From Streptomyces peucetius (GTDB lineage: Bacteria; Actinomycetota; Actinomycetes; Streptomycetales; Streptomycetaceae): a stretch of 64,000 nucleotides of DNA. The position numbers were made by a program, and so were the translations under genes. Of the stretch, positions 37,209 through 46,680 are shown one piece after another. Location of the stretch: NCBI RefSeq assembly GCF_025854275.1, contig NZ_CP107567.1, forward strand, positions 6,014,001 through 6,078,000. Direction: 5' to 3'. Position 1 is the first letter of the stretch; the number at the start of each line of letters is the position of its first letter. Below the pieces are notes generated by a model. That model ran no database searches. It was not told the origin of the DNA and saw only the letters and a list, made by a program, of their open reading frames with translations.

Positions 37209-38906
37209 ATGGACAGTCACATCACGCGAATTGTCGTTGTGGGCGGCACGGCAGCCGGCTGGACGGCCGCCGCGCGCCTCGCGTCCGCGTTTCGCGAAAC
37301 CGTCTCCGTCACCGTGCTGGAGACGCCGTCACGGTCGGATTTCCAGGAGACAGGCCAGGTCGCAGCCGTCGGACCGGAGATCCAGCGGGACCTCTTCGAC
37401 CGTCTCGGCGTGCCGGAGGAGGAATGGATGCGCGCCTGCTGCGCGTCGTTCTCAGTGGCTGTCCGTCACGTCAACTGGCGCACCGAAGGGCCGGCGGAAA
37501 TCGCGGCCCGCACCATGGCGGGCGGCGGTGTGGATCATTTCTACAGTCCGTGCTCAGAAATTCCGGAGTGCGAGGATTCGCTGCTCTCCGACCACTGGCA
37601 CTACCGCAGGAAGAACGGCGAGACGATCGAGCCCTTCGACCATGCGTGCTTCCGCGAACCACCGCTGATGGACGCCGGGAAATCGCCCCGATGGCTGGAC
37701 GGCCGGGCGGCCCTGCCGTACGGCTGGCATGTGGACAGCCGAATGTTCACGGAATTCCTGCGCAATCTGGCAACAGGACGATTCGGCGTCCGGGCCGTTC
37801 GGGACGAACTGCTCCACGCGGAGCGGGACGCGGACGGAATGCTCACCGTGCTGCACACGGCCAAGGGCCGCGCCCTGCCGGGTGAGTTCTTCCTCGACTG
37901 CTCCGGACCGGAGGGTCTGCTGATCGCCGGAACACTTCAGGAGCCGTTCACCGGCGCCCGCGACCGGCTGCCGTGCGACAGCGCGGTCACCGTCACGGTC
38001 CCGCACGACCACACCGCTCACGGCATCGAACCCTTCGCCACCGCCACCGCGCTGCCCGCCGGACGGGCCTGGAAGATGCCGCTGCCGGGCAGGTTCGGCG
38101 CCGGGTACGTCTACGCGCGCGAGTGGACGGACCCGGACGAGGCGGCGAGCACGCTGTGCGGCCTGTGGGGTCTGCGGCCCGAGCGGGCCGTCGTGCGGCA
38201 CATCGCTCTGCGGACCGGGCACAGCCGCCGGTCCTGGGTGAAGAACTGCGTCGCCGTCGGCCCCGCCGCCTGCTCGCTCGAGCCGCCGGCGGCCGGACCG
38301 CTGAGCGGCGGCGTCCTGGACTCCCTGGACCGGCTGGTCCGCGACTTCCCCAGCCGGCAGGACAGGGAGGGCCCGGCGGCGCGCTTCAACCGTGCCGTCG
38401 GAGCCGGCTCGGCGCGTGCCCGCGACGCGGCGCAACTGCTCTACCGTGCCGCCCCCCGTGCGGACACCCCGTTCTGGAAGTCCCAGAAGGAACTGCCGCT
38501 CTCCGCGGAGCTGGCGGACTGCCTGGCCGCGTACCGGGCGGGTCTGACCCCGGACGGCCAGGAGCTGGACCACGTCGGAGTGCTGGCGGCGCTGGCCCCG
38601 GGCCGGGCCGCCCCCCGGGCCGCCCTCGCCCACCGGCAGGACGTCCGGGACGTGGCCGACGCGCACTTCCTGCGGATCAAGCGCCAGCAGCAGATCCTGC
38701 TGGAGACCCTGCCCACGGCGGAGCAGTACCTGCGGCGGCTCCACGGCCGGCCAGCACCGGCTCAGGATTCGGGGAGAACGGCGCACCGCCTAACCTTGTC
38801 GCATGATCGCGCAGGACACCCGCCACCGCAGGCAGGAGATCCGCACCTAGGGGTGGTGGCTTTCCCAGAAGCCCAGAAGGGATCCGACCTCGCTCTTTCG
38901 GAGTAA
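37209..38906 (+). CDS. Divergent flavin-dependent tryptophan-halogenase homologue
   Basis: 565 aa. The fold of the Trp-halogenase family is clear: N-terminal FAD motif VVVGGTAAGWTAA (residues 9-21), HVNWR, YGWHVDSRMF, LDCSGPEGLLI, GRFGAGYVYAREW, SWVKNCVAVG, DTPFWKSQKEL. But diagnostic catalytic positions differ from PrnA/RebH: the lysine of the AFK segment is Ser82 (ASFSVAVRH), the WxWxIP signature reads R286-A-W-K-M-P, and the LEPLESTG motif reads LEPPAAGP (358-365). It may therefore not halogenate, or use altered chemistry. ATG 37209 chosen because earlier in-frame starts lie inside the operator repeats; ribosome site is weak, consistent with a near-leaderless mRNA. The last 45 residues look low-complexity. 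A separate flavin reductase would be needed and is not in the window. Confidence 0.85.
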   Translation: MDSHITRIVVVGGTAAGWTAAARLASAFRETVSVTVLETPSRSDFQETGQVAAVGPEIQRDLFDRLGVPEEEWMRACCASFSVAVRHVNWRTEGPAEIAARTMAGGGVDHFYSPCSEIPECEDSLLSDHWHYRRKNGETIEPFDHACFREPPLMDAGKSPRWLDGRAALPYGWHVDSRMFTEFLRNLATGRFGVRAVRDELLHAERDADGMLTVLHTAKGRALPGEFFLDCSGPEGLLIAGTLQEPFTGARDRLPCDSAVTVTVPHDHTAHGIEPFATATALPAGRAWKMPLPGRFGAGYVYAREWTDPDEAASTLCGLWGLRPERAVVRHIALRTGHSRRSWVKNCVAVGPAACSLEPPAAGPLSGGVLDSLDRLVRDFPSRQDREGPAARFNRAVGAGSARARDAAQLLYRAAPRADTPFWKSQKELPLSAELADCLAAYRAGLTPDGQELDHVGVLAALAPGRAAPRAALAHRQDVRDVADAHFLRIKRQQQILLETLPTAEQYLRRLHGRPAPAQDSGRTAHRLTLSHDRAGHPPPQAGDPHLGVVAFPEAQKGSDLALSE

Positions 38907-39139
38907 GCGGTCCGGTGACGTCAACTGGCGTGGTCGCCCGCTTCCGGCATCGGCGTCGGCTCGCCGCAGATGCTGACGCGCTGCGAAGAGATCATGCGCA
39001 TCGTGTGCAAGTGACAGCTCACGTCACCCGTACCTTCACGCCATACCTGTGCATGACCATCCGAACGATATTTCGCGACAAACGGCATGATGGAAGGTGC
39101 ATGGGGAAATGGGCATGCGCCAGAGGCTGGGGAGCGATC

Positions 39140-40684
39140 ATGCGGGACCAGTTGCGGTTGACGGATCTGCTGGCCGCCCTGTCAGTGGCCACCGATCTCG
39201 GCATGGGGCAGCCGCCGGACAAGGCGATCCGGTCCTGCCTGCTGGCGACCGGTCTGGCCCGCGCCCTCGACCTGCCCGACCGGGAGGTGCGTGACGTCTA
39301 CCTCACCTCCCTGCTGCGCCACCTCGGCTGTACGGCCACCGCGGCCATCGAGGCCCGCCTCTACGGGGGTGACGAACTGACGTCACGGTCGGCCGCCGAA
39401 CCCGCGGACTTCGGCGACGCCCGGGAGATGCTCGCCTTGACCCTCGGCACCGGACGGGGCACGGGGCTGCACCGGCCGGGCCTGCTCACCCGGGCCGTGC
39501 TGGGCAACATCCAGCAGGGAAGAGAGATCTTCCAGTCCATCTGCGAGGCGGCCTCGCTGCTCGCCGGACGGCTCGGGCTCGGCCAGGAGGTCCGGGACTG
39601 TCTGTACCAGCAGTTCGAGCGGTGGGACGGTAAGGGAGTGCCCCAGGGGCTGGCCAAGGAGGAGATCGCGCTGCCGGCCCGGATCGGTGAAGTCGCCAAT
39701 CAGGCACTGCTGTTCCACCTCAAGGGCGGGCCGGAGGCGGCCATGGCCATGGTGGAGCGACGGGCCGGTGGATGGTTCGACCCGTCGGTCGTCGACGTCT
39801 TCGAACGCCACGGGAGCGCCCTGCTGCACGAGCTCGACGCCGTCGACCCCTGGGAGGCGGTCCTCCAGGCCGAGCCGTCGCCCGTGCGGTACATCACCCC
39901 GGGCGAGCTCGACCAGGTGGCGCGCGTCTTCGCGGACATGGTCGATCTCAAGGCGACATGCACGCTGGGACACTCGGCGGGAGTCGCCGAGCTGGCCGAA
40001 GGCGCCGCCCGCTCGCTCGGGCTGGCGGAACGCGAGGCAGAGGATCTCCGGCGCGCCGCCCTCCTGCACGACCTGGGGCGGGTCGGGGTCTCCAGCGGGA
40101 TCTGGGACAGGCCCGGCCCTGTGACCCGTACGGAACGCGAGCGGATCCGGCTGCACCCGTACCACACGGAACGGATCCTGGCCTGCTCACGAGTGCTCGC
40201 ACCGCTGGGGCGCATAGCGGGTCTGCATCACGAACGACTGGACGGCAGCGGCTACCACCATGGGCTGTCGGCCGCCGGGATCCCTGTGTCCGCCCGGATC
40301 CTCGCGGTCGCCGACACCTTCCAGGCGGCAACGCAGGACCGCCCTCACCGGCCGGCCCGAAGCCCGGCCCGCGCCGCCGACCTGCTGGCCGAGGAGGCCG
40401 CGGCCGGCCGTCTCGATCCCGACTGCGTACGGGCCGTCGTCGAGGCGGCCGGGCAGGCGCCGCCGCCGGTGCGGTCGCACCTGCCCGCCGGGCTCACGGG
40501 GCGGGAGGCTGACGTTCTGCGTCTGCTGGCCCGCGGTCTGACGAACAAGGAGATCGCCGGCCGGCTCGTGATCTCGCGCCGTACCGCCGAGCACCACGTC
40601 CAGCACATCTACGGCAAGATCGGCAACTCCACTCGCGCGGCCGCCGCCCTGTTCGCCATGGAACACGATCTCCTGCGGGTCTGA
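39140..40684 (+). CDS. HD-GYP phosphohydrolase domain protein with LuxR-type HTH
   Basis: 514 aa; ATG at 39140 follows GGGGAG with 6 nt spacing. N-terminal HD-like helical region (about 1-250), then an HD-GYP domain (about 265-420) with HSAGVAELAEG, the metal motif LLHDLGRVG and HHERLDGSGYH (the canonical GYP proline is His here). The C-terminal 65 residues form a GerE/LuxR helix-turn-helix (LTGREADVLRLLARGLTNKEIAGRL...). This fusion is found in actinobacterial regulators; the HD-GYP part usually hydrolyses cyclic di-GMP or a related nucleotide, and the HTH binds DNA. The 233 nt upstream hold no convincing gene. Target genes unknown. Confidence 0.88.
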   Translation: MRDQLRLTDLLAALSVATDLGMGQPPDKAIRSCLLATGLARALDLPDREVRDVYLTSLLRHLGCTATAAIEARLYGGDELTSRSAAEPADFGDAREMLALTLGTGRGTGLHRPGLLTRAVLGNIQQGREIFQSICEAASLLAGRLGLGQEVRDCLYQQFERWDGKGVPQGLAKEEIALPARIGEVANQALLFHLKGGPEAAMAMVERRAGGWFDPSVVDVFERHGSALLHELDAVDPWEAVLQAEPSPVRYITPGELDQVARVFADMVDLKATCTLGHSAGVAELAEGAARSLGLAEREAEDLRRAALLHDLGRVGVSSGIWDRPGPVTRTERERIRLHPYHTERILACSRVLAPLGRIAGLHHERLDGSGYHHGLSAAGIPVSARILAVADTFQAATQDRPHRPARSPARAADLLAEEAAAGRLDPDCVRAVVEAAGQAPPPVRSHLPAGLTGREADVLRLLARGLTNKEIAGRLVISRRTAEHHVQHIYGKIGNSTRAAAALFAMEHDLLRV

Positions 40685-40706
40685 GCCGCCGTACCGGTCC
40701 GAGCGG

Positions 40707-41525
40707 TCACGGCGCGAGGAACTCCCGTACGACGGCCGCCACCATGGCGGGCTCCGTCCGGTGGGCGATGTGCGCATGACCGTCGAGGACGCGGATCCGG
40801 GCGCCGGGGATCGCCGCCGCTGCCGCGGCGGTGGCCTGCTTGAGCGCCGGTGGGCTCTGCGAGCCGGACAGCAGCAGTGTCCTCGCCGTGATTCCTTCGA
40901 ACTGGCCCGGCCGGTACGCCCAGTCCTCCTCGGCGCGTGCCTCCCGTACCACGGTCGGTGCCACGGCGACGCGGCGGGCCCATTCCGGGCCGGAACGCAT
41001 GGCCGCGATCTGGTCGTCGGTGAATTCGAGTACGTCCCGCAGCACCAGGACGATGGCCTTCTCGTCGTCGCCGTCGGCGAGCGCCCTCTCGGCCCTCTCG
41101 ATCCAGCCCTGGGGATAGGCGAGCCCGAGACTGGGCTCGTACAACAACAGGTGGCTGATGTTGCCCGTGAGTGTCGCGCCGCCCATCGCGAGACTCGCCC
41201 CGTAGGAGTGACCCCACACGGCGACCGGGCTGCCGACCCGCGCGGCGACCGTTTCGACGACGGCGGCGACGTCCTCGAACTCGCGCTCGATCGCGTAGTC
41301 GGCGCCGTCGCCGCTTGCGCCGAAGCCCCGGCGGTCCATGGCGAAGGTGGTGATGTCCGTACGGAGCTCGCCCAACAGGGCGGAGGAAATGGTGTGGTCC
41401 TGCAGCGAACCGTGCACCAGCACCAACGCGGGTCCCTCGCCCTCGACCCACACCGCGATCGCGGTCCCGTCCGGTGCCCGGACGTCGAACCGTTCGGCGG
41501 ATAGGCCCTTGCCCATGCTGCTCAT
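40707..41525 (-). CDS. Alpha/beta hydrolase
   Basis: 272 aa. Oxyanion motif LVHGSLQDH, nucleophile elbow GHSYGAS (Ser of GxSxG), and C-terminal catalytic His in LDGHAHIAHRTEP are readable. ATG at 41525 is supported by GGAGG 7 nt upstream and overlaps the upstream gene's stop (ATGA). Forms a two-gene unit with a sister hydrolase of the same fold. Substrate not deducible; esterase, epoxide hydrolase or lactonase all possible. Confidence 0.88.
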   Translation of the reverse strand: MSSMGKGLSAERFDVRAPDGTAIAVWVEGEGPALVLVHGSLQDHTISSALLGELRTDITTFAMDRRGFGASGDGADYAIEREFEDVAAVVETVAARVGSPVAVWGHSYGASLAMGGATLTGNISHLLLYEPSLGLAYPQGWIERAERALADGDDEKAIVLVLRDVLEFTDDQIAAMRSGPEWARRVAVAPTVVREARAEEDWAYRPGQFEGITARTLLLSGSQSPPALKQATAAAAAAIPGARIRVLDGHAHIAHRTEPAMVAAVVREFLAP

Positions 41526-42412
41526 CTCCGTGCCTCCACATGGGCCGCGCTGCTCGACCGGGACATGAACGCCATGACGTCGTGCACGAACGCCTCTGGA
41601 TGCGTCACGTGCGGAATGTGGCCCGCACCGGCGTAGACGACCTGCTCGGCCTGCGGCAGTAGTTCCGCGAGCCGGGTCAGCACCGGCCGGAACAGGGGCG
41701 GGCTCCGGTCGCCGGACGTGAGCAGCACCGGTCCCCGATACCGAGCCAGCGCGGCCCCATCGATGGTCCGGGCACCGGGGTCGTTCTGCTCGTCGAGGTA
41801 CGTCGGAGCGTTCCGGATGAACGTCCGCCGCATGCCGTCGGGCAGCCGCGCCCAACTGCCGGGCCCGAGAGCCACCGCGTCCACGAACAGCTCGGCCGCA
41901 CCGGCGTCGTCGCCCGCGGAGATGCGACGTGCCACCTCAGCGAGCGGCCCACGCTCGACAACCTCGCACGCGGCGGCCTCGTCACTGCCCTGCGGCAACA
42001 CGGACCAGAGCGGCGGCTCGTGCACGATGATCCCGCGCAGCACGTCGGGGCGCGATGCGGCCAGCTGGAGTGTGATGACCGCGCCGGCCGAGTTGCCGAT
42101 GACCCACGCGGGGGCCACCCCGAGACGTTCGACCAACGCGGCGAGGTCGGCCACGTCCTCGCCGAAGCTGCCCTGACCGGAGGGGCGCTCGCTGTCGCTG
42201 TGGCCCCGCCGGTCGTAGGTGACGACACGGAAATGAGGGACCAGACCGGGTACGACCGAATCCCAGTTGTGGTGCGAACCCCAACTGCCGTGCACGAGAA
42301 CGAGCGGAACCGGCCCGTCACCGACCGCCTCGTACGCAAGACGCACCCCGTTGACCTGGACGAACTCCATGGGCTCCGTCGAGGCGACGGCGCCCCCGTC
42401 GATGTGTGCCAT
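41522..42412 (-). CDS. Alpha/beta hydrolase
   Basis: 296 aa from ATG 42412 with AAAGGAG 8 nt upstream. Motifs: LVHGSWGSHHNW, YDRRGHSDS, nucleophile elbow GNSAGAV, and late His in AGAGHIPHVTHPE. About one third identical by eye to the downstream hydrolase, suggesting duplication. Cotranscribed with it through a 4-nt overlap, and preceded 217 nt upstream by the minus-strand FAD oxidase gene, so an oxidation-then-hydrolysis catabolic or detoxifying unit is conceivable (inference). Confidence 0.88.
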   Translation of the reverse strand: MAHIDGGAVASTEPMEFVQVNGVRLAYEAVGDGPVPLVLVHGSWGSHHNWDSVVPGLVPHFRVVTYDRRGHSDSERPSGQGSFGEDVADLAALVERLGVAPAWVIGNSAGAVITLQLAASRPDVLRGIIVHEPPLWSVLPQGSDEAAACEVVERGPLAEVARRISAGDDAGAAELFVDAVALGPGSWARLPDGMRRTFIRNAPTYLDEQNDPGARTIDGAALARYRGPVLLTSGDRSPPLFRPVLTRLAELLPQAEQVVYAGAGHIPHVTHPEAFVHDVMAFMSRSSSAAHVEARR

Positions 42413-42629
42413 CGCTGCTGCTCCTTTCCTCGAAGGACAGCACCAGGCTCCCTCCACGACCGGCAGGCGCGCATCGGCAGACCTGCCCATCTGCCGGTGA
42501 TCAAGGGCGAGCAGGTGACGGCTGCGGACACCGGCTGCTCAACCCGAGGGGAATGACAGCCCCCATGCCGACCAGCCGGACCTGGTCTGCGGTGGTAGGG
42601 GCACCCGGCCCGTGATCGTTTGCGAGCTC

Positions 42630-44000
42630 TCAGCCGGGGCGGATGTTCTTGTTGTGGTGGAAGGCGTTGTCGGGGTCGTACTTGGCCTTGATCTCGGCCA
42701 GTCGCCGGTAGACGCGATCGCCGTACGCCTCTCGAACCCGGCCGGTGCCGTCGTCGGCATCGAGGAAGTTGACGTAGACGCTGTCGGCGCGGTGCGCCCG
42801 GAGTGCATGGAGGAACCGCCGGGCCCACGCGGTCTCGGCTGCGGCGTGCTCGCCGGACTCGTCGGGGAGCCACACGGCGTCGATGACGATGTTGTGGGCG
42901 ACATCACGCCCGGCGTAGGCGGTGGTGGCCTGGGGGACCCGGGCGACGGCGCCACCCATGTGGAACATTGCCGAGTACGACCGGCGCGAGCCGGCCCGGT
43001 AGGCGTGATCGGCGATGACGGCGATGGCGTCGTCGGAGAGGCCGGTGAGATCCGTGGCCTTCCAGTAGTAGTGCCATCCGTGGAGGACCGTGTCGTCGGT
43101 GGCGCCCTGGAAGGCGGCGTACGGCGTGGGAACGAGCAGGTCCACGAGCGGCGCCTTGAACCGTCGGAGGGCCCGCACCGCCCGCTCGCCGTCGTCGACC
43201 GTACCGGCGTAGCAGCAGACGACGGCGATGGCCGGCCGCCAGTGCAGGGCCTCGGGGATGACCGGCAGCGGGGGAACCGTGCCGAGACGGACGACGGTGC
43301 CGAGCTCGTCGGGTGCGTCGGCGACGAAGTCCCGGTAGAAGCGCAGCACGTCGGCGGTATCGTCAGCCGCCCAGAAGACGGGGCCGGCCAGGACGATCGG
43401 GCCGACGGGGTGCAGCGCGAAGCGGAACGAAGTGACCACCCCGAAGTTCCCGCCGCCGCCCCGCAGCGCCCAGAACAGGTCAGGGTGGTCGTCCGCGGAC
43501 ACCTTGAGGACGCTGCCTTCGGCGGTGACAACCTCGGCGGCCCGCAGGTTGTCGACCGCGAGCCCGCGGCTGCGCATGAGGAAGCCGATGCCGCCGCCGA
43601 GGGTGAGCCCGCCGACGCCGGTGTGGCTCACGATGCCGCCGGTGGTGGCCAGACCGTGGGCCTGTGTCTCGTGGTCGACGTCGCCCCACAGGGCACCGCC
43701 CTGCACGCCGGCCGTGCGGTCGGCGGGGTCGACCCACACCGCCCGCATCGCCGAGAGGTCGATGACGACCCCGTCGTCGCACACCGCGGTCCCGGCCACG
43801 TTGTGGCCCCCGCCCCGTACTGCTATCGCCAGGTCATGGTCGCGGGCGAAGCGCACGGCCGCGGCCACGTCGGCGGTCCCGCTGCATCGTGCGATCAGCC
43901 GGGGGTGCCGGTCGACGCTGCCGTTCCACACGGCTCGGGCGTTGTTGTAGTCGGCGTGGTCAGCGGTGATCAGCCGGCCCTGGAATCCGTCGATCTCCAT
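42630..44000 (-). CDS. BBE-like FAD-linked oxidoreductase
   Basis: 456 aa. PCMH-type FAD-binding domain: VRGGGHNVAGTAVCDDG (His is the usual 8-alpha covalent FAD site), GGALWGDVDHE, GVGGLTLGGGIGFLMRSRG; the second covalent Cys of bicovalent relatives is not in its usual GxxC place, so probably mono-covalent. C-terminal BBE domain ends YDPDNAFHHNKNI, as typical for berberine-bridge-enzyme-like oxidases. ATG at 44000 is preferred (GAGGAGG 8 nt upstream); a longer ATG at 44033 lacks a site. Divergent from an HxlR regulator 105 nt away, likely its controller. Substrate unknown (sugars, alkaloids or polyketides in relatives). Confidence 0.9.
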   Translation of the reverse strand: MEIDGFQGRLITADHADYNNARAVWNGSVDRHPRLIARCSGTADVAAAVRFARDHDLAIAVRGGGHNVAGTAVCDDGVVIDLSAMRAVWVDPADRTAGVQGGALWGDVDHETQAHGLATTGGIVSHTGVGGLTLGGGIGFLMRSRGLAVDNLRAAEVVTAEGSVLKVSADDHPDLFWALRGGGGNFGVVTSFRFALHPVGPIVLAGPVFWAADDTADVLRFYRDFVADAPDELGTVVRLGTVPPLPVIPEALHWRPAIAVVCCYAGTVDDGERAVRALRRFKAPLVDLLVPTPYAAFQGATDDTVLHGWHYYWKATDLTGLSDDAIAVIADHAYRAGSRRSYSAMFHMGGAVARVPQATTAYAGRDVAHNIVIDAVWLPDESGEHAAAETAWARRFLHALRAHRADSVYVNFLDADDGTGRVREAYGDRVYRRLAEIKAKYDPDNAFHHNKNIRPG

Positions 44001-44105
44001 GGCGATCGCCTCCTCGCTCAACACCCACCGCATCACCCGGGGCGGCGGTCGTGAAGTCAGGAATCTGGACCCCGGAGTCGTCGGCAGCAGTGCGACACTG
44101 GTGGC

Positions 44106-44795
44106 GTGCGGAGCTACGGCCAGTACTGCCCCATCGCCCGGGGCGCCGAGATCTTCGCCGAGCGCTGGACGCCAGTGATCATCCGTAACCTGTACCTGGG
44201 CTGCGGAAGCTTCGGCGAGATTCTGGAGGGCGCCCCCGGGCTCTCCCGCACCCTGCTCTCGCAGCGGCTCAAGCAGCTCCAACGGCTCGGCATCGTGAGG
44301 TCGGCACCCAAGACCGACGGGCGCGGAAACCACTACGAACTCACCCCCGCGGGTCACGACCTGTTCACGGTCTGCGTGTCGCTGGGCGAGTGGGGCGCGG
44401 CCTGGCTCGAGATAGCCCCCGAGCACCTCGATCCCTTCGTGGCGCTGTGGTCGATGTGCAACGTGCTTCGCCGAGACCGACTCCCGCATCGCCGCGTCGT
44501 CATCCGCTTCGACTTCACCGGCCGCCCGCACCCCGAGCGGTACTGGCTGCTGATCGAACGCGGAGAGACGGAGATCTGCAAGACGTACCCCGGCCACGAC
44601 GAGGACCTCTACATCACGGCGGAGGCCGAAGCCTTCGTCAAATGGCACGCAGGCCAGCAGACCTGGGTCGGCGCCGTCCGCGACGGCCGCATCCAGCTCC
44701 ACGGCCCCACCTGGCTGGTACGAGCATTCCCCACCTGGAACGCTCGCAGCGCCTTCGCCCACATCAAGCCTGCCCCTGCCGCCGCAGCGGGCTGA
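44106..44795 (+). CDS. HxlR-family winged-helix regulator
   Basis: 229 aa, GTG start. N-terminal HxlR helix-turn-helix: CPIARGAEIFAERWTPVIIRNLYLGCGSFGEI, then SRTLLSQRLKQLQRLGIV and wing HYELTPAGHDLF. Residues about 110-215 form an SCP2-like ligand/lipid domain (RFDFTGRPHPERYWLLIERGETEICK), common in this subclass. Cys8 in the N-terminal part is the usual redox/aldehyde sensor position of HxlR proteins. Transcribed divergently from the FAD oxidase, which it probably regulates. Ribosome site weak. Confidence 0.88.
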   Translation: MRSYGQYCPIARGAEIFAERWTPVIIRNLYLGCGSFGEILEGAPGLSRTLLSQRLKQLQRLGIVRSAPKTDGRGNHYELTPAGHDLFTVCVSLGEWGAAWLEIAPEHLDPFVALWSMCNVLRRDRLPHRRVVIRFDFTGRPHPERYWLLIERGETEICKTYPGHDEDLYITAEAEAFVKWHAGQQTWVGAVRDGRIQLHGPTWLVRAFPTWNARSAFAHIKPAPAAAAG

Positions 44796-44889
44796 TCGGC
44801 GCCGGAATCCGTCGAGGAGTGCGCTCGTGATGGCCGGTGTGTCCGAAGCGCCGGGCCGAGCTCCTTCGGGGAACGCCTACCCTTGACTC

Positions 44890-46416
44890 ATGACCAGCAG
44901 CAGTGACCGGAGCCCGGCAGTGGACGTTCGATCATCTAAAACCTATGAAGTCCGAACCTACGGGTGCCAGATGAACGTCCACGACTCCGAGCGGCTGTCG
45001 GGCCTGCTCGAGGACGCCGGGTACGTACGCGCACCCGAAGGCGCCGACGGTGACGCCGACGTCGTCGTCTTCAACACCTGCGCGGTCCGGGAGAACGCCG
45101 ACAACAAGCTCTACGGCAACCTCGGCCGGCTCGCCCCGATGAAGTCCCGGCGCCCCGGGATGCAGATCGCCGTGGGCGGCTGCCTGGCGCAGAAGGACCG
45201 CGACACCATCGTCACCAAGGCGCCCTGGGTCGACGTCGTCTTCGGCACGCACAACATCGGGAAACTGCCGGTGCTCCTCGAGCGGGCCAGGGTCCAGGAG
45301 GAGGCCCAGGTCGAGATCGCGGAATCGCTCGAGGCGTTCCCCTCCACCCTGCCGACCCGCCGCGAGTCGGCGTACGCGGCCTGGGTCTCGATCTCCGTGG
45401 GCTGCAACAACACCTGCACCTTCTGCATCGTGCCCGCGCTGCGCGGCAAGGAGAAGGACCGCCGGCCCGGCGACATCCTCGCCGAGATCGAGGCGCTCGT
45501 CGCCGAAGGCGTCAGCGAGATCACCCTGCTCGGACAGAACGTCAACGCCTACGGCTCCGACATCGGCGACCGCGAGGCCTTCAGCAAGCTGCTGCGCGCC
45601 TGCGGGAAGATCGAGGGCCTCGAGCGGGTCCGCTTCACCTCGCCGCACCCCCGGGACTTCACGGACGACGTGATCGCCGCCATGGCCGAGACGCCGAACG
45701 TCATGCCGCAGCTCCACATGCCGCTGCAGTCCGGCTCCGACACCGTGCTCAAGGCGATGCGCCGCTCCTACCGGCAGGAGCGCTTCCTCGGGATCATCGA
45801 GAAGGTGCGCGCGGCCATCCCGCACGCCGCGATCTCCACCGACATCATCGTGGGCTTCCCGGGCGAGACCGAGGAGGACTTCGAGCAGACGATGCACACG
45901 GTGCGGGAGGCCCGCTTCGCGAACGCCTTCACCTTCCAGTACTCGAAGCGCCCCGGCACGCCCGCGGCGACGATGGACGGGCAGATCCCCAAGGAGGTCG
46001 TCCAGGAGCGCTACATGCGCCTGGTCGCCCTGCAGGAGGAGATCTCCTGGGAGGAGAACAAGAAGCAGGTCGGGCGCACGCTCGAGGTCATGGTCGCCGA
46101 GGGTGAGGGACGCAAGGACGGTGCCACCCACCGGCTCTCCGGCCGCGCCCCCGACAACCGTCTCGTCCACTTCACGAAGCCCGGCACCGAGGTCCGCCCC
46201 GGCGACGTCGTCACCGTCGAGATCACCTACGCCGCTCCCCACCACCTGCTGGCGGAGGGCGCCGTGACGTCCGTGCGCCGGACCCGTGCCGGTGACGCGT
46301 GGGAGAAGCGCAACACCGCGGAGGCCGCGACGCCGGCCGGCGTGATGCTGGGTCTCCCCGCGGTGGGCGTCCCCGCACCGCTCCCGCCGGCCACGAACGG
46401 CTGCGCGACGACCTGA
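44890..46416 (+). CDS. miaB: tRNA-2-methylthio-N6-dimethylallyladenosine synthase
   Basis: 508 aa radical-SAM methylthiotransferase that adds the 2-methylthio group to i6A37 of tRNAs. N-terminal UPF0004 domain with cluster cysteines [15 protein letters not shown] and GGCLAQ; radical-SAM motif [19 protein letters not shown]-terminal TRAM domain (about 395-455). The last 50 residues are an Ala/Pro-rich extension typical of Streptomyces. Start ATG 44890. Sits upstream of miaA by about 2 kb, whose product makes the substrate. Confidence 0.96.
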   Translation: MTSSSDRSPAVDVRSSKTYEVRTYGCQMNVHDSERLSGLLEDAGYVRAPEGADGDADVVVFNTCAVRENADNKLYGNLGRLAPMKSRRPGMQIAVGGCLAQKDRDTIVTKAPWVDVVFGTHNIGKLPVLLERARVQEEAQVEIAESLEAFPSTLPTRRESAYAAWVSISVGCNNTCTFCIVPALRGKEKDRRPGDILAEIEALVAEGVSEITLLGQNVNAYGSDIGDREAFSKLLRACGKIEGLERVRFTSPHPRDFTDDVIAAMAETPNVMPQLHMPLQSGSDTVLKAMRRSYRQERFLGIIEKVRAAIPHAAISTDIIVGFPGETEEDFEQTMHTVREARFANAFTFQYSKRPGTPAATMDGQIPKEVVQERYMRLVALQEEISWEENKKQVGRTLEVMVAEGEGRKDGATHRLSGRAPDNRLVHFTKPGTEVRPGDVVTVEITYAAPHHLLAEGAVTSVRRTRAGDAWEKRNTAEAATPAGVMLGLPAVGVPAPLPPATNGCATT

Positions 46417-46571
46417 CCTCCGCAAGCCGCGCGGCCGGGTCCGTCGCGCGTGCCCGCCCTGGGCCGCCGGGCTCGTCCTCGCCCGCCCCGGGGGCGCCGG
46501 CCCGAGACGGTCCTCCCCGCCCCTGGCGGCCGGAGCGCCTTCACCCGCCCCCGGCGGGCCGGAGCGGATGC

Positions 46572-46660
46572 GCTCTGCCCGCCCATGGGTGGGCAGAGCC
46601 CCGCACGCCGGCCCGTCCGCCCCGTCGCGGCGGCCCCGACCCGTCCCGTCGGGCCGCCGC
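46572..46660. terminator. Two hairpins after miaB
   Basis: 46572-46599: 13-bp stem GCTCTGCCCGCCC with its near-perfect complement (one G-T pair). 46627-46660: GCGGCGGCCCCGAC against GTCGGGCCGCCGC with one bulge. Both fall in the 264-nt gap before the next gene, which contains no other coding signal. Confidence 0.6.
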
Positions 46661-46680
46661 AGCGGGCTAGGCTGCGGATC

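Noticed and set aside
42630..44762. 710-aa version of the FAD oxidase
   Set aside because: The N-terminal extension runs antisense through the HxlR gene and beyond the oxidase's supported start at 44000 (GAGGAGG).
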